Position numbers and translations under genes: made by a program | The notes under the pieces: model-generated | Databases searched by the model: none | The model's input: the letters and a program-made list of their open reading frames with translations, nothing else | What the model was told of the DNA's origin: nothing | Part shown: positions 1 through 5,207 of the stretch, one piece after another | Numbering within the stretch: position 1 is the first letter of the stretch | Layout: each line of letters opens with the position of its first letter | NCBI GenBank assembly: GCA_021820805.1 | Contig: JAKADF010000292.1 | Location: 1-5,207, forward strand | Length of the DNA stretch: 5,207 bases | Source of the DNA: Bacillota bacterium | Lineage (GTDB): Bacteria > Bacillota > Bacilli > Alicyclobacillales > Alicyclobacillaceae | Direction of reading: 5' to 3'

Positions 1-750
1 ACACTCCGGTTTTCCGGACTCAAGGCATTGACGGATGTAACTTTTTCTGTGCCACAAGGGTCTGTATTTGCACTGATTGGGCCAAATGGTGCTGGAAAAT
101 CAACATTACTAAACTGTGTGTCGCGCTTCTATACACCACAGACTGGTGCAATTCGTTTTCTTGGTAAAAATCTGTTGCAGGTTCGTCCGAGTGAAATCGC
201 TCGAATTGGGATTGGGCGGAGCTTTCAAAATGCAGAACTATTTCCAAAGATGACCGTCTATGAACACTTGCTTCTTGGAATGCACGTATCAATTCACAGC
301 AGTTTTATCGGACAAGCTGTCGGCTTAGTTTATGCGCGTAAAGCTGAGCGGCAAGCTCGCGACCGTGTTGCATCTGTTATGGACGAGCTTGAACTGACAA
401 AGTACGCATATACTCTGGCTACTGAACTGCCATATGGACTCCAAAAACGTGTAGATGTTGGCAGAGCGCTTGTTTCAAGGCCGAAACTCTTACTTCTTGA
501 TGAACCTGCGGCGGGTATGAATGAAGAGGAAACACAAAGCCTTGGGAGCTTCATTTCAATGTTGCCCGAACGGTTTGGTACGACTGTTGTTATGGTGGAG
601 CACGACGTGCCGCTCGTTATGCGAATCTCAAAACAGGTTGCCGTTCTGGATTCGGGAAAACTGATTGCACTTGGGACACCTGCAGAAATTCAAAAGAACA
701 CTCAAGTTTTAGCCGCTTATTTTGGTAAGGGAGAAGCAGAACATGCTTGA
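1..750 (+). CDS. livG: Branched-chain amino acid ABC transporter ATP-binding protein LivG (5' end outside window)
   Basis: Cytoplasmic ATPase of a LIV/HAAT-family importer, which with LivF powers uptake of leucine, isoleucine, valine or similar amino acids through LivH/LivM. The frame is open from base 1: the first codons read TLRFSGLKALTDV, the usual LivG N-terminus, so the true start lies a few codons upstream and the TTG at 28 is internal. Numbering from base 1, the visible 249 residues hold Walker A GPNGAGKST (27-35), the LivG-type signature region LPYGLQKR (143-150) in place of a classical LSGGQ, Walker B LLLLDEP (163-169) followed by AAGMN, and the H-loop histidine in VEHD (His201). The length is close to that of a full LivG (about 250-260 aa). 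The stop at 748-750 overlaps the livF start, which indicates one operon. The exact substrate cannot be read from the ATPase; other hydrophobic amino acids or amides are possible for this family. Confidence 0.93.
   Translation, partial: TLRFSGLKALTDVTFSVPQGSVFALIGPNGAGKSTLLNCVSRFYTPQTGAIRFLGKNLLQVRPSEIARIGIGRSFQNAELFPKMTVYEHLLLGMHVSIHSSFIGQAVGLVYARKAERQARDRVASVMDELELTKYAYTLATELPYGLQKRVDVGRALVSRPKLLLLDEPAAGMNEEETQSLGSFISMLPERFGTTVVMVEHDVPLVMRISKQVAVLDSGKLIALGTPAEIQKNTQVLAAYFGKGEAEHA
727..733 (+). promoter_or_regulatory. Ribosome binding site of livF
   Basis: AAGGGAG lies inside the 3' end of livG, 9 bases before the ATG at 743. It supports that ATG over the in-frame TTG at 722, which precedes the site. 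Its place within the upstream gene suggests translational coupling of the two ATPases. Confidence 0.7.
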
Positions 751-1453
751 GATGATTGGTGTAAAGAGTGGATATGGATCTCTATTAGCGCTTCATGATG
801 TGTCACTATCTGTTGAGAAAGGTGCAATTGTTGCACTTCTTGGCGCAAACGGTGCTGGAAAATCGACGACATTAAAGACAATCTCGGGGATTGTTCAGGC
901 AAAGTCAGGGTCTATCACATTGTTTGGTGAACGAATCGATTCTTTGCCTGTTTGGTCAATCATTGAAAGGGGAGTTATTCATTCTCCTGAAGGCCGTCAG
1001 GTTTTCAGAGAGCTATCCGTACGTGATAATTTGCGTCTCGGGTTTCATACGCGTCGCGGGCGTGCCGTCTTTCTGCGAGAGCTTGATAAAGTCTATGAGT
1101 TTTTGCCTCGGTTAAAGGAGAGGGCGAATCAACAAGCAGGCACACTTTCTGGCGGTGAGCAACAGATGCTCGCAATTGGCCGTGCGTTAATGGCAAGTCC
1201 TAAGCTGCTCTTGCTTGATGAGCCATCACTCGGTTTGGCTCCGATTGTTATCGAGGAAATTAAACGTGTCATTTCAGATTTACACGAATCAGGTGTCACA
1301 ATTTTACTTGTTGAACAAAGTGTAAATTTGGCTTTGTCATTGGCGGATTATGCTTATGTGCTCGCAGGCGGAAGAATTGTGCTTAGTGGGAAGAGTTCAC
1401 AGTTACAAGCGGATCCGCGAATACAAGATATTTATTTAGGTGCCCATACATGA
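743..1453 (+). CDS. livF: Branched-chain amino acid ABC transporter ATP-binding protein LivF
   Basis: Second cytoplasmic ATPase of the Liv importer, expected to pair with LivG. The 236 residues match the usual LivF length. Visible motifs are Walker A GANGAGKST (34-42), the LivF hallmark PEGRQVF starting at residue 82 and followed by LSVRDNL, the ABC signature LSGGEQQ (135-141), Walker B LLLLDEP with D159-E160, and SLGLAP just after it. At the H-loop the sequence is LLVEQS, with Gln192 where most ABC ATPases have histidine; E. coli LivF also has VEQ here, so this is a family trait. The C-terminus (YVLAGGRIVLSG, then DIYLG) is typical. The ATG at 743 is chosen for its AAGGGAG site and because it yields the normal LivF N-terminus. 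The gene overlaps livG by 8 bases and appears to end the operon, with a hairpin 15 bases downstream. The promoter must lie upstream of the window. Confidence 0.95.
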   Translation: MLEMIGVKSGYGSLLALHDVSLSVEKGAIVALLGANGAGKSTTLKTISGIVQAKSGSITLFGERIDSLPVWSIIERGVIHSPEGRQVFRELSVRDNLRLGFHTRRGRAVFLRELDKVYEFLPRLKERANQQAGTLSGGEQQMLAIGRALMASPKLLLLDEPSLGLAPIVIEEIKRVISDLHESGVTILLVEQSVNLALSLADYAYVLAGGRIVLSGKSSQLQADPRIQDIYLGAHT

Positions 1454-1467
1454 GGCAAATTTTAATG

Positions 1468-1520
1468 AGCAAAGCGGACACGTCAGAGATGGGTATCCGC
1501 TCTGCTGTTTAAATTATTTT
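1468..1520. terminator. Probable hairpin terminator between convergent livF and the permease gene
   Basis: Arms 1468-1478 (AGCAAAGCGGA) and 1496-1506 (TCCGCTCTGCT) pair at 10 of 11 positions, the exception being A1472 opposite C1502, around a 17-base loop. On the plus strand the stem is followed by GTTTAAATTATTTTT, an interrupted T tract, so it fits a Rho-independent terminator for the liv operon. On the minus strand it lies 7 bases past the permease stop, but the tail there (CATTAAAATTTG) is poor in T, so termination of the permease transcript is less certain. The plus-strand tail includes the permease stop codon. This hairpin and its tail account for most of the 60-base gap 1454-1513. Confidence 0.6.
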
Positions 1521-2908
1521 TGGGTTCCTTTCCGACTTGAGATGACGTGATACAAGAAAAGAATAACGAGCCACGCCAGACCAGACAACACGGATATCCG
1601 TGTCAGCGGGGATGTCGCAATCGCAACAAATGTAATTATGAGTAGAATAATCCCGATTATTGGAGTAACCGGCCACCAAGGCATTGGGTAACGCAAAGGT
1701 TGGTTTTGCTCTTTAGCCCTTTTTCGAAAAACAATTTCGGATATGAGAATCACTGCCCAAGTCCAAAGCGAGGCGAAGGCTGAAGCACTTGTAATCCAGA
1801 CGTATACATTGTTTGGTGCAAGGTACGTAATAAGAATACCAATGGATATGGCAATTCCAGTAATCCAAACGGCGAGATAAGGGACTTTGTTTTGATTAAG
1901 TTTGGCGATAGAAGGCACAAAATTTTCATCTTTGGCGAGACTAAACAGCATTCGGCTTCCGCCATATAGTCCTGTATTGCACGATGACAGGCCAGATAGA
2001 ATAATAATAAGGTTTACAACTCCGGCTGCAACTGGAATTCCGATTTTTGCGAATAAGAGTACATATGGACTGCCTGAATGATTGATAAGGTAATTCCATG
2101 GGAATGCGCAAAGCGTAATAAACATAGAGCCGATATAAAGTATCAGAATACGCGCAGTCACGCTGCGAAAGGCGGTTTTCATTGTAACATTTGGATTGCT
2201 GGATTCCCCTGCTTCAACGGCAAGTGTCTCGACTCCGCTGTATGCTTGAACGACTAGAGAAATCGCCATTAAAACTCCTAGCATTCCGTTCGGAAGAAAC
2301 CCATGGTTGATCCAGAGGTTTGAAAAACCGACAGCGTCTCCATGATTAAACACACCTGTAAAGATGATAAGTGCTCCAAAAATCATAAAAACAGAAACAG
2401 CAAGCACCTTAAGGATGGCAAACCAGTACTCTAATTCTCCAAATACCCGGACGACTAACAGGTTGGATAGTGTGAACAAAACGAGTGCGACCAATCCTGG
2501 AAGCCATGCAGGCAAGGAAGGAAACCAATATTCGAGCAGCTTTCCGATTGCTGCCAGCTCCGACATGACGGTTGCCACCCAGAAAAACCACCACATTCCA
2601 GCAGTAATAAAGCCTATTCTATTTCCGAGATATTTTGCAGCGTAAACACTAAAAGACCCCGTTTTAGGCTCTTCGACAGTCATTTCACCAAGCGCCCGCA
2701 TGACAAGAACGACGATGAGTCCACAGAGCACGAAATCGAGTAAAACACCTGGGCCTGCAAGTTTTACTGATAAGGATGCCCCGTAAAATAAGCCAACGCC
2801 AATAACGCCTCCGATAGCAAGCATCCTGGTTTGGCGATTGGAAAGGCCTCTGTCGAGTCCCTGTGATTCAAGATTTGTATCTTTGTCATCGGGTTTTAGA
2901 GGTTGCAC
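1514..2908 (-). CDS. Amino acid permease, AAT family (APC superfamily)
   Basis: Integral membrane transporter predicted to import an amino acid by cation (usually proton) symport. The 464-residue product has the family's normal length and about 12 hydrophobic segments. Family landmarks are the hydrophilic N-terminus GLDRGLSNRQTRM leading into helix 1 with GGVIGVGLF (33-41), AGPGV (51-55), MRALGEM (70-76), FGELEYWFAILKV (156-168), the GVETLAVEAGESSNP region near 225-238, and LSSCNTGLYGGSRMLFSLAKD near 306-326, the equivalent of the usual NSGLYxxSRML motif. The substrate is not readable: related permeases carry GABA, histidine, proline, arginine/lysine or aromatic amino acids, so no symbol is given. 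The start is a judgement. The GTG at 2908 is 7 bases from a perfect AGGAGG; the in-frame ATG at 2914 is only 1 base from it; the ATG at 2965 would add 19 residues but has no clear ribosome binding site. The gene stands alone, divergent from the glucan synthase gene and convergent with livF. Confidence 0.93.
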   Translation of the reverse strand: MQPLKPDDKDTNLESQGLDRGLSNRQTRMLAIGGVIGVGLFYGASLSVKLAGPGVLLDFVLCGLIVVLVMRALGEMTVEEPKTGSFSVYAAKYLGNRIGFITAGMWWFFWVATVMSELAAIGKLLEYWFPSLPAWLPGLVALVLFTLSNLLVVRVFGELEYWFAILKVLAVSVFMIFGALIIFTGVFNHGDAVGFSNLWINHGFLPNGMLGVLMAISLVVQAYSGVETLAVEAGESSNPNVTMKTAFRSVTARILILYIGSMFITLCAFPWNYLINHSGSPYVLLFAKIGIPVAAGVVNLIIILSGLSSCNTGLYGGSRMLFSLAKDENFVPSIAKLNQNKVPYLAVWITGIAISIGILITYLAPNNVYVWITSASAFASLWTWAVILISEIVFRKRAKEQNQPLRYPMPWWPVTPIIGIILLIITFVAIATSPLTRISVLSGLAWLVILFLYHVISSRKGTQK

Positions 2909-2915
2909 GCTCATC

Positions 2916-2921
2916 CCTCCT
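2916..2921 (-). promoter_or_regulatory. Ribosome binding site that decides the permease start
   Basis: On the minus strand AGGAGG (reading 2921 to 2916) is followed after 7 bases by GTG (2908-2906) and after only 1 base by ATG (2914-2912). The spacing favours the GTG. If translation began at the ATG at 2965, this site would be internal to the coding region. Confidence 0.65.
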
Positions 2922-2976
2922 CGCAGAAGTTCCCTTGGTACGAACAGCGTCCAGGGGAGCGACATGTTCTTTTACA

Positions 2977-3004
2977 ACTATTCATTTGGTTCTAAATGAG
3001 TGAA
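2977..3004 (-). promoter_or_regulatory. Weak candidate sigma-A promoter for the permease gene
   Basis: On the minus strand TTCACT (3004-2999) and AATAGT (2982-2977) are separated by 16 bases. Each matches 4 of 6 consensus positions (TTGACA, TATAAT). The location, about 70 bases before the permease start, is suitable, but matches of this quality arise by chance in AT-rich DNA. No better pair was found for either divergent gene. Confidence 0.25.
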
Positions 3005-3018
3005 ATAAATGGACTCAT
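2982..3018. repeat. Two overlapping short inverted repeats in the divergent intergenic region
   Basis: TCATTT (2982-2987) and AAATGA (2994-2999) form a perfect 6-base inverted repeat with a 6-base spacer. ATGAGT (2996-3001) and ACTCAT (3013-3018) form a second with an 11-base spacer. The repeats share bases 2996-2999, so only one could fold at a time in RNA. AAATGA recurs at 3020-3025. The first repeat fills the spacer of the candidate permease promoter, as an operator might. Together with the permease ribosome binding site and a weak promoter candidate, this is all that can be seen in the 165-base gap 2909-3073. No known operator consensus was recognised. Confidence 0.3.
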
Positions 3019-3063
3019 AAAATGACGAAATTAAGGGGATATTTTCATGTATTGCTGATATGT

Positions 3064-3068
3064 GGAGG
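3064..3068 (+). promoter_or_regulatory. Ribosome binding site of the glucan synthase-like gene
   Basis: GGAGG lies 5 bases before the ATG at 3074, slightly short but acceptable spacing. It fixes that ATG as the start. Confidence 0.75.
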
Positions 3069-3073
3069 TCAGA

Positions 3074-5207
3074 ATGATTCTCAACAACGAACAACTCCAA
3101 ATTCATGCTCGTGAATTTGCCTTAACAAACGAACTGCGTACGATCGGTCAACTAAACACTCGTTTTTGGCCAGCTTTTCGGTCAGATATGAGCAGTCTGC
3201 ACGATTTTGCAGAGCGGCTGACAAAAAGTCGGGCACAGTGTATGCAGCCTGCAGAAGATTGGCTGCTCGACCATATTGCATTTTTAGAGACACAGGCACA
3301 GGAGGTTGTTCGAAAATTACCAAGGACAACCTTGCATCAGCTGCCAAAATTAAAAAAGAGTGGAATGCCGCGTATTTACGCAATTTGTGATGATTATTTG
3401 GAGCATACGGATGGACGTTACGATGTGCATTCATTTGAGGCATACGTACAGTCATACCAGGAAGTATCAGTTTTAAAAATACTTGAATGCTGGGCGCTTC
3501 CTGTTGCAATGCGTGTTGTCATGATTCGCCGTCTTGCTGATGCGATGCGTGAAGTGCGGCACAGGCATGAAATCTGCGGATATGTTGCGTCACTTTTAGA
3601 GCGTGTCAGCAAAAAGAATATGACGGATGACAAGATTCGCGCATTGTTAGAAGAGGAAACGAAAAAGCATTCCCTTAGTGCAGCAGAAGTCGTACATTTC
3701 GTCAAACATTTGAGCGAATTGGAACCAGATATCCGCATGGTACGCTCATGGTTAAGTGCTCATGTGGAAAACGGTGAACAAAGTCTTGCAGAGATGGTTT
3801 CTTTTGAGCATGAGCTTCAGGCAGAGCTTCAAGTGACATGCGGAAATCTAGTGCAAAGCTTGCATGCCCTGGAACGCCAACCATGGCGGCTGACGTTTAT
3901 GAAAATCTCGCATGTTGAACAGATTCTTCTTACTGACACGGTAAGTGAATATCAGCAGTTGGATTTTGAAAGCCGGGATATTCTGCGTGCTCGTGTCGCA
4001 GACATTGCAAAACAACTAAACGTACCGGAAACATTAGTTGCAAATACGGCCGTAAATCTTGCAAAACCGCGTCAGTCAGAGGATATATTGTCAAACGATG
4101 CGTGTCTAGCCCATTATTTGCTTAGTCCGTTTGGAATCAAAGAGCTGCACAAAGCGCTTAGCCATGTGACGCGTCCGCGCCGCTTGCCTGAAGTGGCGCT
4201 AAGAAGCCGACCGATGACCGCGTATTTATCGAGTGCTGTCATTTTATTTATCGGTTTAGTGTTTATTTTTGGCAGATGGGTGACACTTGGTACAGGTATT
4301 CGCCCACTTACTTATATCGCGGTTTTCGTACTGCTTCTTTTGCCTATAAGTGAGTGGGTCATTACAATTTTGCATTCTGTTATCAGAATGTGCTGCCGGC
4401 CCATGCCGCTTCTTCGCTACGATTTTTCAAAGGGGCTGCCAGAAGAAGCGAGGACAATGGTTGTCATGCCGATAATTTGGTCGACAATCGAAGAAGTGGA
4501 CGACGTCATGGACAGGCTGCTTGTTCACTATCTTGCGAATCGGCAGGATAATATTCATTTTGGGGTATTGGCAGATTTCCCGGACGCGCCAACGAAGAAG
4601 CAGCCAGCTGACGGTCAGTTGGTCGCGCATGCGACAATGCGGATTAAGGCGTTGCAGGATAAGTATGGATATCATCGATTTTTTCTGTTTAACCGTTCTC
4701 GCCGTTACAACTCTGTTGACAATATATACATGGGGTGGGAACGCAAACGCGGGAAATTGGTAGAGTTTGTTGAGTTCTTATCTGGAGACAGTGGAACAAG
4801 TTTTCGAACCGTGCTCGGCGAGACGGATATTCTAAAGAACGTTCGATATGTATTTACAATCGATCATGATACAGTGCTCCCCATAGGTGTCGTAAACCGT
4901 ATGGCTGGTACCATCCATTTCCCATATAACAGGCCTAAACTAAACGAAACGGGTACAAGGGTGATTGAGGGATATGGTGTTCTCCAACCACGGATTGGCG
5001 TAAATTATGAATCCACACAAAGGTCACGTTTCGCTGCACTCTGGGCAAGCGAACCTGGAATCGACCCTTATGCTTTTGCTGTGTCGAATCCCTATCAAGA
5101 CTTATTTGGTCAAGCTATTTTTGTCGGTAAAGGTATTTTCGATGTCGAAGTATTTCGGAAGGTTCTCGTAAGCCGTATTCCAGACAATCAAGTTCTTAGT
5201 CACGATT
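3074..5207 (+). CDS. ndvB: NdvB/ChvB-like cyclic beta-1,2-glucan synthase family protein (N-terminal part; 3' end outside window)
   Basis: Membrane glycosyltransferase of family GT84, whose proteobacterial members build cyclic beta-1,2-glucan from UDP-glucose. The frame is open for 711 codons to the last base. Order: a soluble N-terminal region (about 1-380) with NdvB-family stretches WLLDHIAFLETQ (63-74), LPRTTLHQLPKL (about 83-94) and WALPVAMR (140-147); two membrane helices (about 384-402 and 412-433) ending in LPISEW; then the GT84 core, with GLPEEARTMVVMP (about 454-466), a DxD-type site TIDHDT (595-600) that probably binds metal and nucleotide sugar, VIEGYGVLQPRIGV (630-643), EPGIDPY (660-666), YQDLFG (674-679), FVGKGIFDV (683-691), and SHD at the window end, normally the start of a conserved SHDLLEG-type motif. 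Full family members run to about 2,700-2,800 aa with later membrane segments and a GH94-like C-terminal domain, so perhaps a quarter is visible. Activity in this host is inferred; some relatives may act on other or linear beta-glucans. It is divergent from the permease gene, and no partner gene is visible. Confidence 0.88.
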   Translation, partial: MILNNEQLQIHAREFALTNELRTIGQLNTRFWPAFRSDMSSLHDFAERLTKSRAQCMQPAEDWLLDHIAFLETQAQEVVRKLPRTTLHQLPKLKKSGMPRIYAICDDYLEHTDGRYDVHSFEAYVQSYQEVSVLKILECWALPVAMRVVMIRRLADAMREVRHRHEICGYVASLLERVSKKNMTDDKIRALLEEETKKHSLSAAEVVHFVKHLSELEPDIRMVRSWLSAHVENGEQSLAEMVSFEHELQAELQVTCGNLVQSLHALERQPWRLTFMKISHVEQILLTDTVSEYQQLDFESRDILRARVADIAKQLNVPETLVANTAVNLAKPRQSEDILSNDACLAHYLLSPFGIKELHKALSHVTRPRRLPEVALRSRPMTAYLSSAVILFIGLVFIFGRWVTLGTGIRPLTYIAVFVLLLLPISEWVITILHSVIRMCCRPMPLLRYDFSKGLPEEARTMVVMPIIWSTIEEVDDVMDRLLVHYLANRQDNIHFGVLADFPDAPTKKQPADGQLVAHATMRIKALQDKYGYHRFFLFNRSRRYNSVDNIYMGWERKRGKLVEFVEFLSGDSGTSFRTVLGETDILKNVRYVFTIDHDTVLPIGVVNRMAGTIHFPYNRPKLNETGTRVIEGYGVLQPRIGVNYESTQRSRFAALWASEPGIDPYAFAVSNPYQDLFGQAIFVGKGIFDVEVFRKVLVSRIPDNQVLSHD

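Noticed and set aside
28..30. TTG as the start of livG
   Set aside because: The frame is open upstream to base 1 and encodes the conserved LivG N-terminal stretch, so this TTG is an internal leucine codon.
722..724. TTG as the start of livF
   Set aside because: The AAGGGAG site lies after this codon, and the ATG at 743 has proper spacing and gives the normal LivF length.
1316..1318. Gln192 in place of the H-loop histidine of LivF as a sign of a dead ATPase
   Set aside because: E. coli LivF also has VEQ at this position, so it is a normal family feature.
3040..3054. CodY-box-like half site (ATTTTCA) upstream of the glucan synthase gene
   Set aside because: Only one half of the palindromic AATTTTCWGAAAATT consensus fits; the second half does not match.
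3053..3063. TGCTGATAT as an extended -10 element for the glucan synthase gene
   Set aside because: It abuts the ribosome binding site, leaving no room for a normal leader, and has no -35 partner.
3081..3509. 142-codon minus-strand open frame opposite the start of the glucan synthase gene
   Set aside because: It lies wholly within a strongly supported plus-strand coding region, matches no family I recognise, and has no clear ribosome binding site. The same applies to the minus-strand frames at 3418-3738, 3702-3884 and 4427-4675.
4521..4763. 80-codon plus-strand open frame, and another at 4354-4551, inside the glucan synthase gene
   Set aside because: The synthase frame stays open throughout with family motifs on both sides, so these are shadow frames and not evidence of a frameshift.
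1..5207. Mobile elements, tRNA/rRNA genes, CRISPR arrays, riboswitches, toxin-antitoxin or defence genes
   Set aside because: None seen. About 95 percent of the window is taken up by four recognisable protein genes, and the two gaps are only 60 and 165 bases long.

Overview
The window reads as chromosomal DNA of a low-to-mid GC Gram-positive bacterium (Bacillota). The ribosome binding sites are strong AGGAGG or AAGGGAG types, base composition looks mid-40s percent GC by eye, and the proteins resemble Bacilli-type families. An Alicyclobacillus-like or related Bacilli host is a guess, since no taxonomic marker gene is present.

Layout. (1) Positions 1-1453, plus strand: the last two genes of a branched-chain amino acid (LIV/HAAT family) ABC importer operon. 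These are the two ATPases, LivG (its first few codons lie before the window) and LivF, overlapping by 8 bases. The substrate-binding protein and permeases (LivJ/K, LivH, LivM) would be expected upstream, outside the window. (2) Positions 1454-1513: a short convergent gap whose imperfect hairpin probably ends transcription from one or both sides. (3) Positions 1514-2908, minus strand: a single 12-helix amino acid permease of the AAT family (APC superfamily), probably started at a GTG codon. (4) Positions 2909-3073: a divergent control region with overlapping short inverted repeats and no convincing strong promoter. (5) Position 3074 to the window end, plus strand: the first 711 codons of a very large gene for an NdvB/ChvB-like membrane glycosyltransferase (GT84, cyclic beta-1,2-glucan synthase family). 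It is open to the last base and continues beyond it.

How they work together. The Liv ATPases and the AAT permease both bring amino acids into the cell, by ATP hydrolysis and by ion-coupled transport respectively. They face each other and probably share a terminator, but nothing shows joint control. The glucan synthase homologue belongs to envelope or extracellular glucan metabolism and is joined to the permease only by a shared divergent promoter region. No mobile element, RNA gene, CRISPR array or broken gene was seen. The window is largely ordinary; the NdvB-like gene in an apparently Gram-positive setting is its most interesting content.
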